Below are positions 1-6,416 of a stretch of 7,229 nt of DNA, piece after piece. The notes beneath the pieces were generated by a model, which was given only the letters and a program-made list of their open reading frames with translations, had not been told where the DNA came from and did no database searches. The translations under genes were made by a program, and so were the position numbers. The first letter of the stretch is position 1. Each line of letters begins with the position of its first letter. Source of the DNA: an uncultured Clostridia bacterium (GTDB lineage: Bacteria; Bacillota_A; Clostridia; Oscillospirales; Oscillospiraceae); the NCBI GenBank assembly GCA_947167435.1, contig CAMVIC010000073.1, positions 1-7,229 of the forward strand, in the 5' to 3' direction.

Positions 1-5
1 AAAGC

Positions 6-17
6 GCCCCTACACGC
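6..17. repeat. Edge of a palindromic repeat, second copy at 7046-7057
   Basis: The 12 bases GCCCCTACACGC occur here and again at 7046-7057. At the right end of the window they directly follow a perfect hairpin (7029-7048). Here the hairpin would lie before base 1, so this is probably the tail of a repeat copy cut by the window edge. Read on the minus strand it gives GTGTAGGGG, matching the lead-in of the copy at 38-104. Confidence 0.5.
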
Positions 18-37
18 AGGAATACCGGTTCACCACC

Positions 38-104
38 GTAGGGGAGGGCCTCTGCGTGCCCTGCGGGTATGGCCCTCCCGAACGTCGGACGCGGTACCAT
101 GTTC
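38..104 (+). repeat. Palindromic intergenic repeat, left copy
   Basis: The lead-in GTAGGGG runs into a perfect 9-bp stem (GGGAGGGCC at 42-50, GGCCCTCCC at 71-79) with a 20-base loop. Four bases and then GTCGGACGC (84-92) follow. The copy at 6975-7026 has the same order: lead-in, stem, exactly four bases, GTCGGACGC. From that block onward 17 of 21 bases agree between the copies, yet the stem arms differ in sequence and still pair. It lies upstream of the operon promoter and has no T-tract, so it does not look like a plain terminator. Confidence 0.6.
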
Positions 105-129
105 ACAGGAAAAAAGCGGAAGAAAAGGC

Positions 130-158
130 TTTACAAGCGGGAACACATGTGGTATATA
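130..158 (+). promoter_or_regulatory. Predicted sigma-A promoter of the citrate-pathway operon
   Basis: A -35 box TTTACA (130-135) and a -10 box TATATA (153-158) are separated by exactly 17 bases. This is the best match in the AT-richer stretch before the first gene, and it leaves a leader of about 45-50 bases before the start codon at 213. All four downstream genes are closely spaced or overlapping and no internal promoter was seen, so it probably drives the whole operon. The exact start site is inferred. Confidence 0.6.
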
Positions 159-166
159 TGTATACA
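152..166. promoter_or_regulatory. Candidate GntR/FadR-type operator
   Basis: The perfect palindrome TGTATACA (159-166) lies just after, and touching, the -10 box. An alternative symmetry, GTATA-N4-TATAC (152-165), covers the box itself. The GTATAC core fits the FadR-subfamily operator pattern GT(A/C)-N0-1-(G/T)AC. Because the second gene of the operon encodes a FadR-subfamily regulator, this is a natural autoregulatory site, and its position would block the promoter. The regulator-site pairing is inferred; short AT-rich palindromes also arise by chance. Confidence 0.4.
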
Positions 167-212
167 ATAATCCCGAAGCACATCAATGCATGAATAAAAG
201 GAGCGAAAACCC

Positions 213-1592
213 ATGCTGGAGCTGTCCCCAAAAACCAATCTGCTGGAGGAAAACGACTATCGCTATTCTCTGCAGGACGTGAAAGACCCGATCTTGTATC
301 GGGACGTATACAGCTATGACGAGGTGCCCAAGGTGGCCTTCAACCACCGCCGCGTGCCCATGAACATGCCGGAGGACATCTGGATTACCGATACCTCCTT
401 CCGGGACGGCATGCAGTCGGTAAACCCCTATACCCCGGACCAGATCGTGCACCTGTTTCAGCTGCTGTCCAGGCTGGGCGGGCCCTACGGCCGGATCCGG
501 CAGACGGAGTTTTTTATTTACAGCGAACGGGACCGGGAGGCCATCGCCCGCTGCATGGACCTGGGGCTCAAATTCCCGGAGATCACCACCTGGATCCGCG
601 CCAGCCGGGAGGACTTCCGGGCCGTGCGGGACCTGGGCATCCGGGAGACGGGCATCCTGGTCTCCTGCAGTGACTATCACATCTTCAAAAAGCTGAAGAT
701 GACCCGCCGCCAGGCCATGGAGCACTATCTGGCCACGGTGAAGGACGCCTTCGAGGCCGGCGTTATGCCCCGCTGCCACCTGGAAGACGTGACGCGGGCG
801 GATTTCTACGGCTTTGTGGTGCCCTTCGTCAACGAGCTGATGAAGCTCTCGGACGAGGCGGGCATCCCGGTGCGCATCCGTGCCTGCGATACCATGGGCT
901 ACGGCGTGCCCTATACGGAGGTGGCCCTGCCCCGGAGCGTGCCCGGCATCGTCTACGGCCTGCAGCACTATTCCGGCGTGGAAAGCCAGTATCTGGAGTG
1001 GCACGGCCACAACGACTTCTACAAGGCGGTGGCCAACGCCGCCACAGCCTGGCTCTACGGCGCCAGCGGCGTCAACTGCTCGCTGCTGGGCATCGGGGAG
1101 CGGACGGGCAACGTGCCGCTGGAGGCCATGGTCTTTGAGTACGCCTCTCTGCGGGGCTCTCTGGACGGCATGGACCCCACGGTGATCACCGAAATCGCCG
1201 AGTATTTCAAAAACGAGATCGGCTATACCATCCCGCCCATGACGCCCTTTGTGGGCCGGAACTTCAACGTGACCCGGGCCGGCATCCACGCGGACGGGCT
1301 GCTGAAGGACGAGGAGATTTACAACATCTTCAACACCGACCGGCTTCTGAACCGCCCGGCCACTGTGGCGGTGGGCAAGACCTCGGGCCTGGCCGGCATC
1401 GCCTACTGGATCAACCAGAGCTACCGGCTCAAGGGCGAGGAGCAGATCGGCAAGCACGATCCGCTGGTGGCGGCGCTGAAGGAATGGGTGGACGGCGAAT
1501 ACGAGGGCGGCCGCACCACGTCCCTTTCCAACGAGGAAATGGAGCAGAAAATCAGAGAGCTGTCCGGAGGGAGGTTTGGTGAGATACGATGA
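213..1592 (+). CDS. Re-citrate synthase-like enzyme (isopropylmalate/homocitrate synthase family)
   Basis: Predicted to condense acetyl-CoA with oxaloacetate to citrate in the cytoplasm. The 459-residue protein has the DRE-TIM metallolyase signature DTSFRDGMQ (60-68, with R64, D65 and Q68), the metal-binding HGHND (264-268), GIGERTGN (293-300) and AGIHADGLLKDE (356-367). After the TIM barrel only about 60 residues remain, so the large C-terminal leucine-feedback domain of typical LeuA is missing. Length and motifs fit the Re-citrate synthase of Clostridium kluyveri and sulfate reducers, which is unrelated to ordinary Si-citrate synthase. AAAGGAG (197-203) lies 9 bases before the ATG. Aconitase and isocitrate dehydrogenase downstream in the same operon support citrate as the product. 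Homocitrate synthase is the main alternative; sequence alone does not fix substrate choice. Confidence 0.78.
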   Translation: MLELSPKTNLLEENDYRYSLQDVKDPILYRDVYSYDEVPKVAFNHRRVPMNMPEDIWITDTSFRDGMQSVNPYTPDQIVHLFQLLSRLGGPYGRIRQTEFFIYSERDREAIARCMDLGLKFPEITTWIRASREDFRAVRDLGIRETGILVSCSDYHIFKKLKMTRRQAMEHYLATVKDAFEAGVMPRCHLEDVTRADFYGFVVPFVNELMKLSDEAGIPVRIRACDTMGYGVPYTEVALPRSVPGIVYGLQHYSGVESQYLEWHGHNDFYKAVANAATAWLYGASGVNCSLLGIGERTGNVPLEAMVFEYASLRGSLDGMDPTVITEIAEYFKNEIGYTIPPMTPFVGRNFNVTRAGIHADGLLKDEEIYNIFNTDRLLNRPATVAVGKTSGLAGIAYWINQSYRLKGEEQIGKHDPLVAALKEWVDGEYEGGRTTSLSNEEMEQKIRELSGGRFGEIR

Positions 1593-2257
1593 AGGAGCAT
1601 AAGACCATATCCATCGCCGATCAGATTTTTGAGCAGCTGGAGCGCGACATCCTCTCGGGCAAGTACGCCCGGGGCGAGGTGCTCAGCGAGCTGCGCCTGT
1701 CGGCGGAGCTGGGCGTAAGCCGCACGCCCGTCCGGGAGGCCATACGCCGCCTGGAGCAGGAGAACATCCTGGAGGAATCCGGCCGGAGCCTGGTGGTGGT
1801 GGGCATCACCCGCCAGGACATGATGGACATGTATGAGATCCGCCTGCAGCTGGAGGGCCTGGCCATCCGGCGGGCCGTTCGGAACGTGAGCGACGAGGCC
1901 CTGCGGGAGATGCGGGAGACCCTGGAGCTGCAGCGCTTCTACATCGAGCAGCAGGGGGGCGGCAGCGACAATTCGGACAAGATCAAGAACCTGGACTCCC
2001 AGTTCCATGAGCAGCTGTATCTGGCCTGCGGCAGCCGGGCCTACGCAAGCACCCTGCTGACCCTGCACAAGAAAATGACCAAGTTCCGCAAGGCCTCCGT
2101 CAGCAAGCAAAGCCGGGCGGTCAAGTCCCTGGCGGAGCATATGGCCATCTACGAGGCGCTGGCCGCCCGGGATGAGGACGCGGCGGAGCGGGCGGTGCTG
2201 GAGCACGCGCGCAACGCCCGGGACAGCATGGCCGCCATGGAGATTACGGAGGACTGA
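1589..2257 (+). CDS. GntR-family transcriptional regulator, FadR subfamily (FCD domain)
   Basis: A DNA-binding regulator of 222 residues. The N-terminal winged helix (about 8-73) contains the typical GntR stretch LSAELGVSRTPVREAIRRLE (37-56). The C-terminal helical FCD domain (about 76-215) keeps the expected metal-site residues D136, H140, H184 and H206. In this family the metal helps bind small carboxylates, so citrate or a related acid is a reasonable effector, but that is inference. The ATG overlaps the stop of the synthase gene as ATGA, and an in-frame TGA at 1580-1582 rules out an earlier start. The AGGGAGG at 1568-1574 is 14 bases upstream, longer than usual, so translation may depend on coupling. 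It probably controls this operon through the palindrome near 152-166. A regulator placed between pathway enzymes, rather than divergent from them, is notable. Confidence 0.9.
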   Translation: MKEHKTISIADQIFEQLERDILSGKYARGEVLSELRLSAELGVSRTPVREAIRRLEQENILEESGRSLVVVGITRQDMMDMYEIRLQLEGLAIRRAVRNVSDEALREMRETLELQRFYIEQQGGGSDNSDKIKNLDSQFHEQLYLACGSRAYASTLLTLHKKMTKFRKASVSKQSRAVKSLAEHMAIYEALAARDEDAAERAVLEHARNARDSMAAMEITED

Positions 2258-2258
2258 A

Positions 2259-4187
2259 ATGGGAAGAAACTTAGCGGAAATAATCATCGCCGCCCATCTG
2301 GTGGGCGGCAGCATGGAGCCGGGGGCAGAGGCTGCGCTGCGCATTGATCAGACCCTGACCCAGGACGCCACCGGCACCATGGCCTATCTGGAATTCGAGG
2401 CCATGGGTATCGACCGGGTCCGGACCGAACGCTCGGTGGCCTACGTGGACCATAACACCCTCCAGTCCGGCTTTGACAACGCCGACGACCACCGCTATAT
2501 CCAGTCGGTGGCCCAGAAGCACGGCATCTGGTTCTCCCGTCCCGGCAACGGCATCTGCCACCAGGTGCACCTGGAGCGCTTCGGCGTGCCGGGCAAGACC
2601 CTGGTGGGCTCGGACAGCCACACCCCCACGGCCGGCGGCCTGGGCATGCTGGCCTTCGGCGCCGGCGGGCTGGACGTGGCCGTGGCCATGGGCGGCGGCG
2701 CCTATTACATCACCATGCCCCGGGTAATCAAAGTGGAGCTGAAGGGCGCGCTGCGCCCCTTCGTCACCGCCAAGGACGTGAGCCTTGAGATTCTGCGCAT
2801 CCTGTCCGTCAAGGGCGGCGTGGGCAAGATCATCGAGTGGGGCGGCGAGGGCGTAAAGAGCCTGAGCGTGCCGGAGCGGGCCACCATCACCAACATGGGC
2901 GCGGAGCTGGGCGCCACCACCTCCATCTTCCCCTCCGACGAGAATACCCGTGCCTTCCTGAAGGCCCAGGGCCGGGAGCAGGACTTCGTCCCCCTGGCGC
3001 CGGACGCGAACGCGGAATACGAGCGCGTTATCGAAATCGATCTGTCCGCCCTGGAGCCGCTGATCGCCTGCCCCCACATGCCGGACAGGGTGGTGCCCGT
3101 ATCCTCCCTGAAGGGCACGAAGGTGGACCAGGTCTGCATCGGCTCCTGCACCAACTCCTCTCTCTACGATATGCTGAAGGCGGCGGCGCTGCTGAAGGGC
3201 CGTACCGTGGCCGAGGGCGTGAGCATGTCCGTTTCCCCCGGCTCCCGCCAGGTGCTGACCATGCTCTCTGACTGCGGCGCCCTGACGGATATCCTCTCCT
3301 CCGGGGCAAGACTGCTGGAGTGCGCCTGCGGCCCCTGCATCGGCATGGGCTTCTCGCCCAATTCCGGCGGCGTAAGCCTGCGCACCTTCAACCGGAACTT
3401 CGAGGGCCGCAGCGGCACCCGGGACGCGAAGGTGTATCTGGTCTCGCCGGAGACGGCGGTGGCCTCCGCCCTGACCGGAGAGATCACCGATCCCCGAACC
3501 CTGGGAATCCCGCCCCTGGACGTGAAGCTGCCGGAGTGCTTCCGGGTGGACGACAGCGCGGTCCTCTCTCCCGCCTCGCCGGAAGAGGCGGCGGAAGTGG
3601 AGGTCCTGCGGGGCCCCACCATCAAGGCCGTGCCCGAGGGCAGACCGGTGGGGGAGCGGATCGAAGCGGTGCTGACCCTGAAGGTGGGCGACAACATCAC
3701 CACCGACCACATCATGCCCGCCGGGGCGAAGATTCTGCCCTACCGCTCCAACGTGCCCAAGCTCTCGGACTTCTGCTTTGAGGTCTGCGACAGGGACTTC
3801 CCGGCCCGGGCGAGGGCCGCGGGAGAGAGCATCCTGGTGGGCGGCGTCAACTACGGGCAGGGCTCCTCCCGGGAGCACGCGGCCCTGGTGCCCCTGTACC
3901 TGGGTGTGCGCGCGGTCATCGCCAAGAGCTTTGCCCGCATCCACGCGGCAAACCTCATTAACGCCGGCATCCTGCCCCTGAGCTTTGCGGACCCGGCGGA
4001 CTATGAACTGCTGGAGCAGGGAGAGAAGCTCTGCATCGAGAATATCCCCGCGGGGCTTGAGAGCGGCGAGTTTACGCTTTCGGCCGGCGGCAGAAGCATC
4101 CGGCTGCTGGGCAGCTTTTCCCAGCGGCAAAAGGCCGTGCTGCGCGCAGGCGGCCTGCTGAATTACACCCGGGAGGAAAACGCGTAA
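2259..4187 (+). CDS. acn: Aconitate hydratase, single-chain Aquifex type
   Basis: Converts citrate to isocitrate through cis-aconitate with a 4Fe-4S cluster. The 642-residue protein is a LeuC-like cluster domain (about 1-425) joined to a LeuD-like swivel domain (about 465-642), clearly shorter than the roughly 900 residues of AcnA. Visible motifs are DHN (64-66), GSDSHTPTAGGLG (117-129), CTNSS (297-301) and CGPC (357-360), giving cluster ligands C297, C357 and C360. FNRNFEGRSG (377-386), GDNITTDHIMPAG (478-490) and YGQGSSREHA (532-541) follow. The frame stays open upstream to 2172, but the ATG at 2259 is chosen because GGAGG (2248-2252) is correctly spaced, the family N-terminus starts here, and the regulator stop is one base upstream. 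Homoaconitase or isopropylmalate isomerase are less likely, since those are usually two subunits. Confidence 0.9.
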   Translation: MGRNLAEIIIAAHLVGGSMEPGAEAALRIDQTLTQDATGTMAYLEFEAMGIDRVRTERSVAYVDHNTLQSGFDNADDHRYIQSVAQKHGIWFSRPGNGICHQVHLERFGVPGKTLVGSDSHTPTAGGLGMLAFGAGGLDVAVAMGGGAYYITMPRVIKVELKGALRPFVTAKDVSLEILRILSVKGGVGKIIEWGGEGVKSLSVPERATITNMGAELGATTSIFPSDENTRAFLKAQGREQDFVPLAPDANAEYERVIEIDLSALEPLIACPHMPDRVVPVSSLKGTKVDQVCIGSCTNSSLYDMLKAAALLKGRTVAEGVSMSVSPGSRQVLTMLSDCGALTDILSSGARLLECACGPCIGMGFSPNSGGVSLRTFNRNFEGRSGTRDAKVYLVSPETAVASALTGEITDPRTLGIPPLDVKLPECFRVDDSAVLSPASPEEAAEVEVLRGPTIKAVPEGRPVGERIEAVLTLKVGDNITTDHIMPAGAKILPYRSNVPKLSDFCFEVCDRDFPARARAAGESILVGGVNYGQGSSREHAALVPLYLGVRAVIAKSFARIHAANLINAGILPLSFADPADYELLEQGEKLCIENIPAGLESGEFTLSAGGRSIRLLGSFSQRQKAVLRAGGLLNYTREENA

Positions 4188-5326
4188 TGGAAGAGTTGAT
4201 TCGTGAGTCCGTCGCCCATTTTGAGGCGCTGCTGCGAGAGCAGCTGAAGCGCCAGGAGCGCATGGAACAGGGCGCCGGCGGCCGGAATTTCGCCGCCGCG
4301 GATAAGATCGTCATCGGCGTTGTGGGCGGCGACGGCATCGGCCCCATCATCATGGCCGAGGCCCGGCGGGTCCTGGAAAAGCTGCTGGCGGAGGAGATCG
4401 CAGCCGGCCGCGTGGAGCTGCGGGAGATCGAGGGCCTGACCATCGAAAACCGGCTGGCCCTGGGTCAGGCGGTGCCGGCGGAGGTGCTCTCGGCCATCAA
4501 AGACTGCGACGTGCTGCTGAAGGGCCCCACCACCACGCCCAAGGGCGGCACCCTGGAGAGCGCCAACGTGACCCTGCGGCGGGAGCTGGACCTGTACGCA
4601 AACGTCCGCCCCGTGCAGGTGCCGGACCAGGGGATCGACTGGATCTTCTTCCGGGAGAACACCGAGGGCGAATACGCCCTGGGCAGCCGGGGCATCGAAG
4701 TGCCCGGCAAGCTGAGCATGGACTTCAAGGTCACCACCGACGCGGGCACCCGGCGCATCGCCCGGGCTGCCTTTGAGTATGCCCGCCAAAACGGCAAGGA
4801 CAACGTGGCCATCGTCACCAAGGCCAACATCATGAAAAAGACCGACGGCATGTTCTCCCGCATCGCCCATGAGGTGGCGGCGGAGTACCCGGAGATTACG
4901 GCAGACGACTGGTATATCGACATTATGACCGCAAATCTGGTAAACGAGGCGGTGCGCAGCCGCTTCCAGGTCTTCCTCCTGCCCAACCTCTACGGCGACA
5001 TCATCACCGACGAGGCCGCCCAGATCCAGGGCGGCGTGGGCACCGCGGGCAGCGCGAACCTGGGCGACCGCTACGCCATGTTCGAGGCCATCCACGGCTC
5101 CGCCCCCCGGAAGATCGAGAACGGCGAGGGGGACTACGCCAATCCCGCCAGCATTCTGAAGGCGGCGGAGATGCTGCTGCGGCACATCGCCATGCCCGAA
5201 AAGGCGGACCGGCTGGCCGCCGCCATGCAGGAATGCATGGAGAGCGAGCGGCGCATGGTGGTCACCGGCCACCGGGACGGCGCCACCTGCCGGGAATTCG
5301 GCGACTACCTGCTGGAAAAGCTGTGA
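4187..5326 (+). CDS. icd: Isocitrate dehydrogenase (isocitrate/isopropylmalate dehydrogenase family)
   Basis: Predicted to oxidise and decarboxylate isocitrate to 2-oxoglutarate. The 379-residue protein has GGDGIGP (47-53) and the isocitrate-type substrate set S125, N127, R131 and R141, aligned with S113, N115, R119 and R129 of E. coli Icd. RENTEGEY is at 156-163, K212 at TKAN, and metal-binding aspartates at D245, D271 and D275. The Ser-x-Asn pattern favours isocitrate over isopropylmalate. Two features are unusual: about 39 residues precede the first beta strand, many charged and probably helical, and the cofactor loop after HGSAP starts with R308-K309 and appears about three residues longer than usual. 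The loop lacks the Asp of NAD enzymes and is not the Lys-Tyr of E. coli Icd, so NAD or NADP use is undecided. The start overlaps the aconitase stop as TAATG, with GGAGG at 4172-4176. Confidence 0.88.
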   Translation: MEELIRESVAHFEALLREQLKRQERMEQGAGGRNFAAADKIVIGVVGGDGIGPIIMAEARRVLEKLLAEEIAAGRVELREIEGLTIENRLALGQAVPAEVLSAIKDCDVLLKGPTTTPKGGTLESANVTLRRELDLYANVRPVQVPDQGIDWIFFRENTEGEYALGSRGIEVPGKLSMDFKVTTDAGTRRIARAAFEYARQNGKDNVAIVTKANIMKKTDGMFSRIAHEVAAEYPEITADDWYIDIMTANLVNEAVRSRFQVFLLPNLYGDIITDEAAQIQGGVGTAGSANLGDRYAMFEAIHGSAPRKIENGEGDYANPASILKAAEMLLRHIAMPEKADRLAAAMQECMESERRMVVTGHRDGATCREFGDYLLEKL

Positions 5327-5328
5327 TC

Positions 5329-5482
5329 TAGTTTTCAGTTTTCAGAATACAGTTTTCAGGAGACCGGCAGGGACGGCAATCGTATCTGCCCGTATCGGAA
5401 ACAGTGAAAAAAGCCGCGACCCGGGATTCCTGCGATCCCGGGTCGCGGTTTCTGAAATCTGAAAACTCAAAACTGAAAACTA
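5329..5482. repeat. 154-base inverted-repeat element with TTTTCAG heptad arrays
   Basis: The ends are a perfect 14-bp inverted repeat (TAGTTTTCAGTTTT at 5329-5342, its complement at 5469-5482). Each arm continues as four 7-base units. On the left: TTTTCAG, TTTTCAG, AATACAG, TTTTCAG (5332-5359). On the right, read on the minus strand: TTTTCAG, TTTTGAG, TTTTCAG, ATTTCAG (5479 down to 5452). The arms agree at about 25 of 30 positions. Inside is the perfect hairpin 5414-5448. Both ends carry TA, compatible with a TA target duplication as made by IS630/Tc1-type elements. There is no coding content. It begins 2 bases after the isocitrate dehydrogenase stop and overlaps the stop codon of the minus-strand reductase. 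A MITE-like element is one reading; a domesticated 3'-end structure is another. Confidence 0.6.
5407..5451 (-). terminator. Rho-independent terminator, probably bidirectional
   Basis: A perfect 14-bp stem (CCGCGACCCGGGAT at 5414-5427, its complement at 5435-5448) has a 7-base loop. On the minus strand it is followed by CTTTTTT (5413-5407), a good terminator for the reductase transcript. On the plus strand only TTT follows, so it should end the citrate operon less efficiently. It lies between two converging genes, where a shared terminator is expected. Confidence 0.8.
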
Positions 5483-6271
5483 TTTTGCGTAGATCTGGCC
5501 TACGATCCAGTTGGACAGTCTTGCGGGCAGGAGCTTTGCCAGCATGGCGGCGCCCTTGTAGGGCAGGCCCAGGGCCACCAGGGGCTTGCTGCGCTCCTTC
5601 AGCGCCACCCTGGCCACGTAGTTCCCGGCGTATTCCGGGCTCATGCCGCCCCGCTCGTCCTTTTCCATCACCGCCACCGAGCGCCGGATGCGCCCGCCGT
5701 AGACCTCGTCCCCGGCGGCGGATTTCTTCCGGGCGTCGGTAAAGCCGGAGGCGATGTCCCCGGGCATGACGGCGCAGACGGTGATACCGTAGGGGCGCAC
5801 CTCGTTCTGCAGCGCCAGCACGTAGGCGTTGATGGCGGCCTTGCTGGCCGAGTACCACAGCTGGAAGGGGATGGGCAGAATACCCGCAATGGAGCTCATG
5901 CACACGATGCGCCCGCTGCCCTGGCGGCGCATGGCGGGCAGCACCGCCTTGGTGGCGTTGTCCATGCCGAACAGGTTCAGCTCCAGCTGGGCGTGGGCGT
6001 CGGCACTCTCGGTGGTTTCCGCCGCGCCGGAAATTCCGAAGCCCGCATTGTTCACCAGAATGTCCACCCGGCCCTCCCGGAGCAGCACCTCCGCCACCGC
6101 GGCACGGACCTGCCCCTCGTCGGTCATGTCCGCCGTCAGGTGGGTGACGCCCTCCGCCGGCTTTTCATGCCGGGAAAACTCATAGACGGTGCAGCCCGCT
6201 CTGTGCAGGGCCGCCGCGGTGCAGCGCCCGATGCCGCCGCTGCCGCCGGTAACGATCGCAACCTTCGCCAT
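5480..6271 (-). CDS. Short-chain dehydrogenase/reductase (classical SDR), substrate unknown
   Basis: An NAD(P)-dependent oxidoreductase of 263 residues, within the classical SDR length range. The Rossmann glycine motif TGGSGGIG is at 8-15, NNAG at 74-77, and the catalytic set S127, Y140, K144 sits in the S-x12-Y-x3-K arrangement. R34, just after the second beta strand (FSRH), suggests NADP(H) preference. The C-terminal part (about 225-263) is hydrophobic and basic and may form the substrate lid. GGAGG (minus strand, 6281-6277) stands 5 bases before the ATG and a strong promoter lies upstream, so it is transcribed alone. The stop codon TAG falls inside the inverted repeat 5329-5482. Related SDRs act on many alcohols, ketones and lipids, so no substrate is assigned, and there is no evidence of a link to the citrate operon. 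Confidence 0.9.
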   Translation of the reverse strand: MAKVAIVTGGSGGIGRCTAAALHRAGCTVYEFSRHEKPAEGVTHLTADMTDEGQVRAAVAEVLLREGRVDILVNNAGFGISGAAETTESADAHAQLELNLFGMDNATKAVLPAMRRQGSGRIVCMSSIAGILPIPFQLWYSASKAAINAYVLALQNEVRPYGITVCAVMPGDIASGFTDARKKSAAGDEVYGGRIRRSVAVMEKDERGGMSPEYAGNYVARVALKERSKPLVALGLPYKGAAMLAKLLPARLSNWIVGQIYAK

Positions 6272-6310
6272 ATCTGCCTCCGAATCAATTAAATTTTTGA
6301 AAGTATTCCC

Positions 6311-6339
6311 ATTGTACTCCAGAGCTCCGAAAGCGTCAA
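6311..6339 (-). promoter_or_regulatory. Promoter of the SDR gene
   Basis: On the minus strand, TTGACG (6339-6334) and TACAAT (6316-6311) are separated by 17 bases, a near-consensus sigma-A promoter. It lies about 40 bases before the start codon of the reductase. Positions may be off by one base. Confidence 0.75.
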
Positions 6340-6356
6340 GCGTACAAATTCTTCAG

Positions 6357-6385
6357 TTGCATGGGGGGACAGGCTGTGCTATAAT
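6357..6385 (+). promoter_or_regulatory. Promoter of the small membrane protein gene
   Basis: TTGCAT (6357-6362) and a perfect TATAAT (6380-6385) are separated by 17 bases, about 30 bases before the start codon at 6417. It is back to back with the reductase promoter, the two -35 boxes being about 17 bases apart, so one bound regulator or polymerase could affect both. Confidence 0.8.
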
Positions 6386-6416
6386 AAAACAGATATTGTG
6401 CTTTCGGAGGGTGTAT

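Noticed and set aside
183..1457. Long open frame on the minus strand (424 codons) opposite the synthase gene
   Set aside because: Its sequence is low-complexity His/Gly/Val/Leu-rich as expected from antisense of GC-rich codons, has no family motifs, and the plus-strand gene is certain.
213..1592. 2-isopropylmalate synthase (leuA)
   Set aside because: The C-terminal regulatory domain is absent and no leuB, leuC or leuD neighbours are seen; the neighbours fit citrate metabolism.
2172..2258. Upstream start for the aconitase at 2172
   Set aside because: It would overlap the regulator gene by 86 bases and add an Arg/Trp-rich stretch unlike the family; a good ribosome binding site precedes 2259.
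2271..4130. Minus-strand open frame of 619 codons opposite the aconitase
   Set aside because: Its composition is that of an antisense shadow; the plus strand carries all aconitase motifs in order.
213..5326. Lysine (alpha-aminoadipate) pathway operon: homocitrate synthase, homoaconitase, homoisocitrate dehydrogenase
   Set aside because: Homoaconitase in bacteria is usually two subunits, while this is a single-chain Aquifex-type aconitase, and the dehydrogenase has the isocitrate Ser-x-Asn pattern. Kept only as an alternative.
5332..5479. CRISPR-like array from the repeated TTTTCAG units
   Set aside because: The units are only 7 bases, without spacers and inverted between the arms; no cas genes are present.
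6189..6416. Upstream start for the small membrane protein at 6189
   Set aside because: The extra 76 residues would be antisense to the reductase and run through both promoters; RBS and promoter support 6417.
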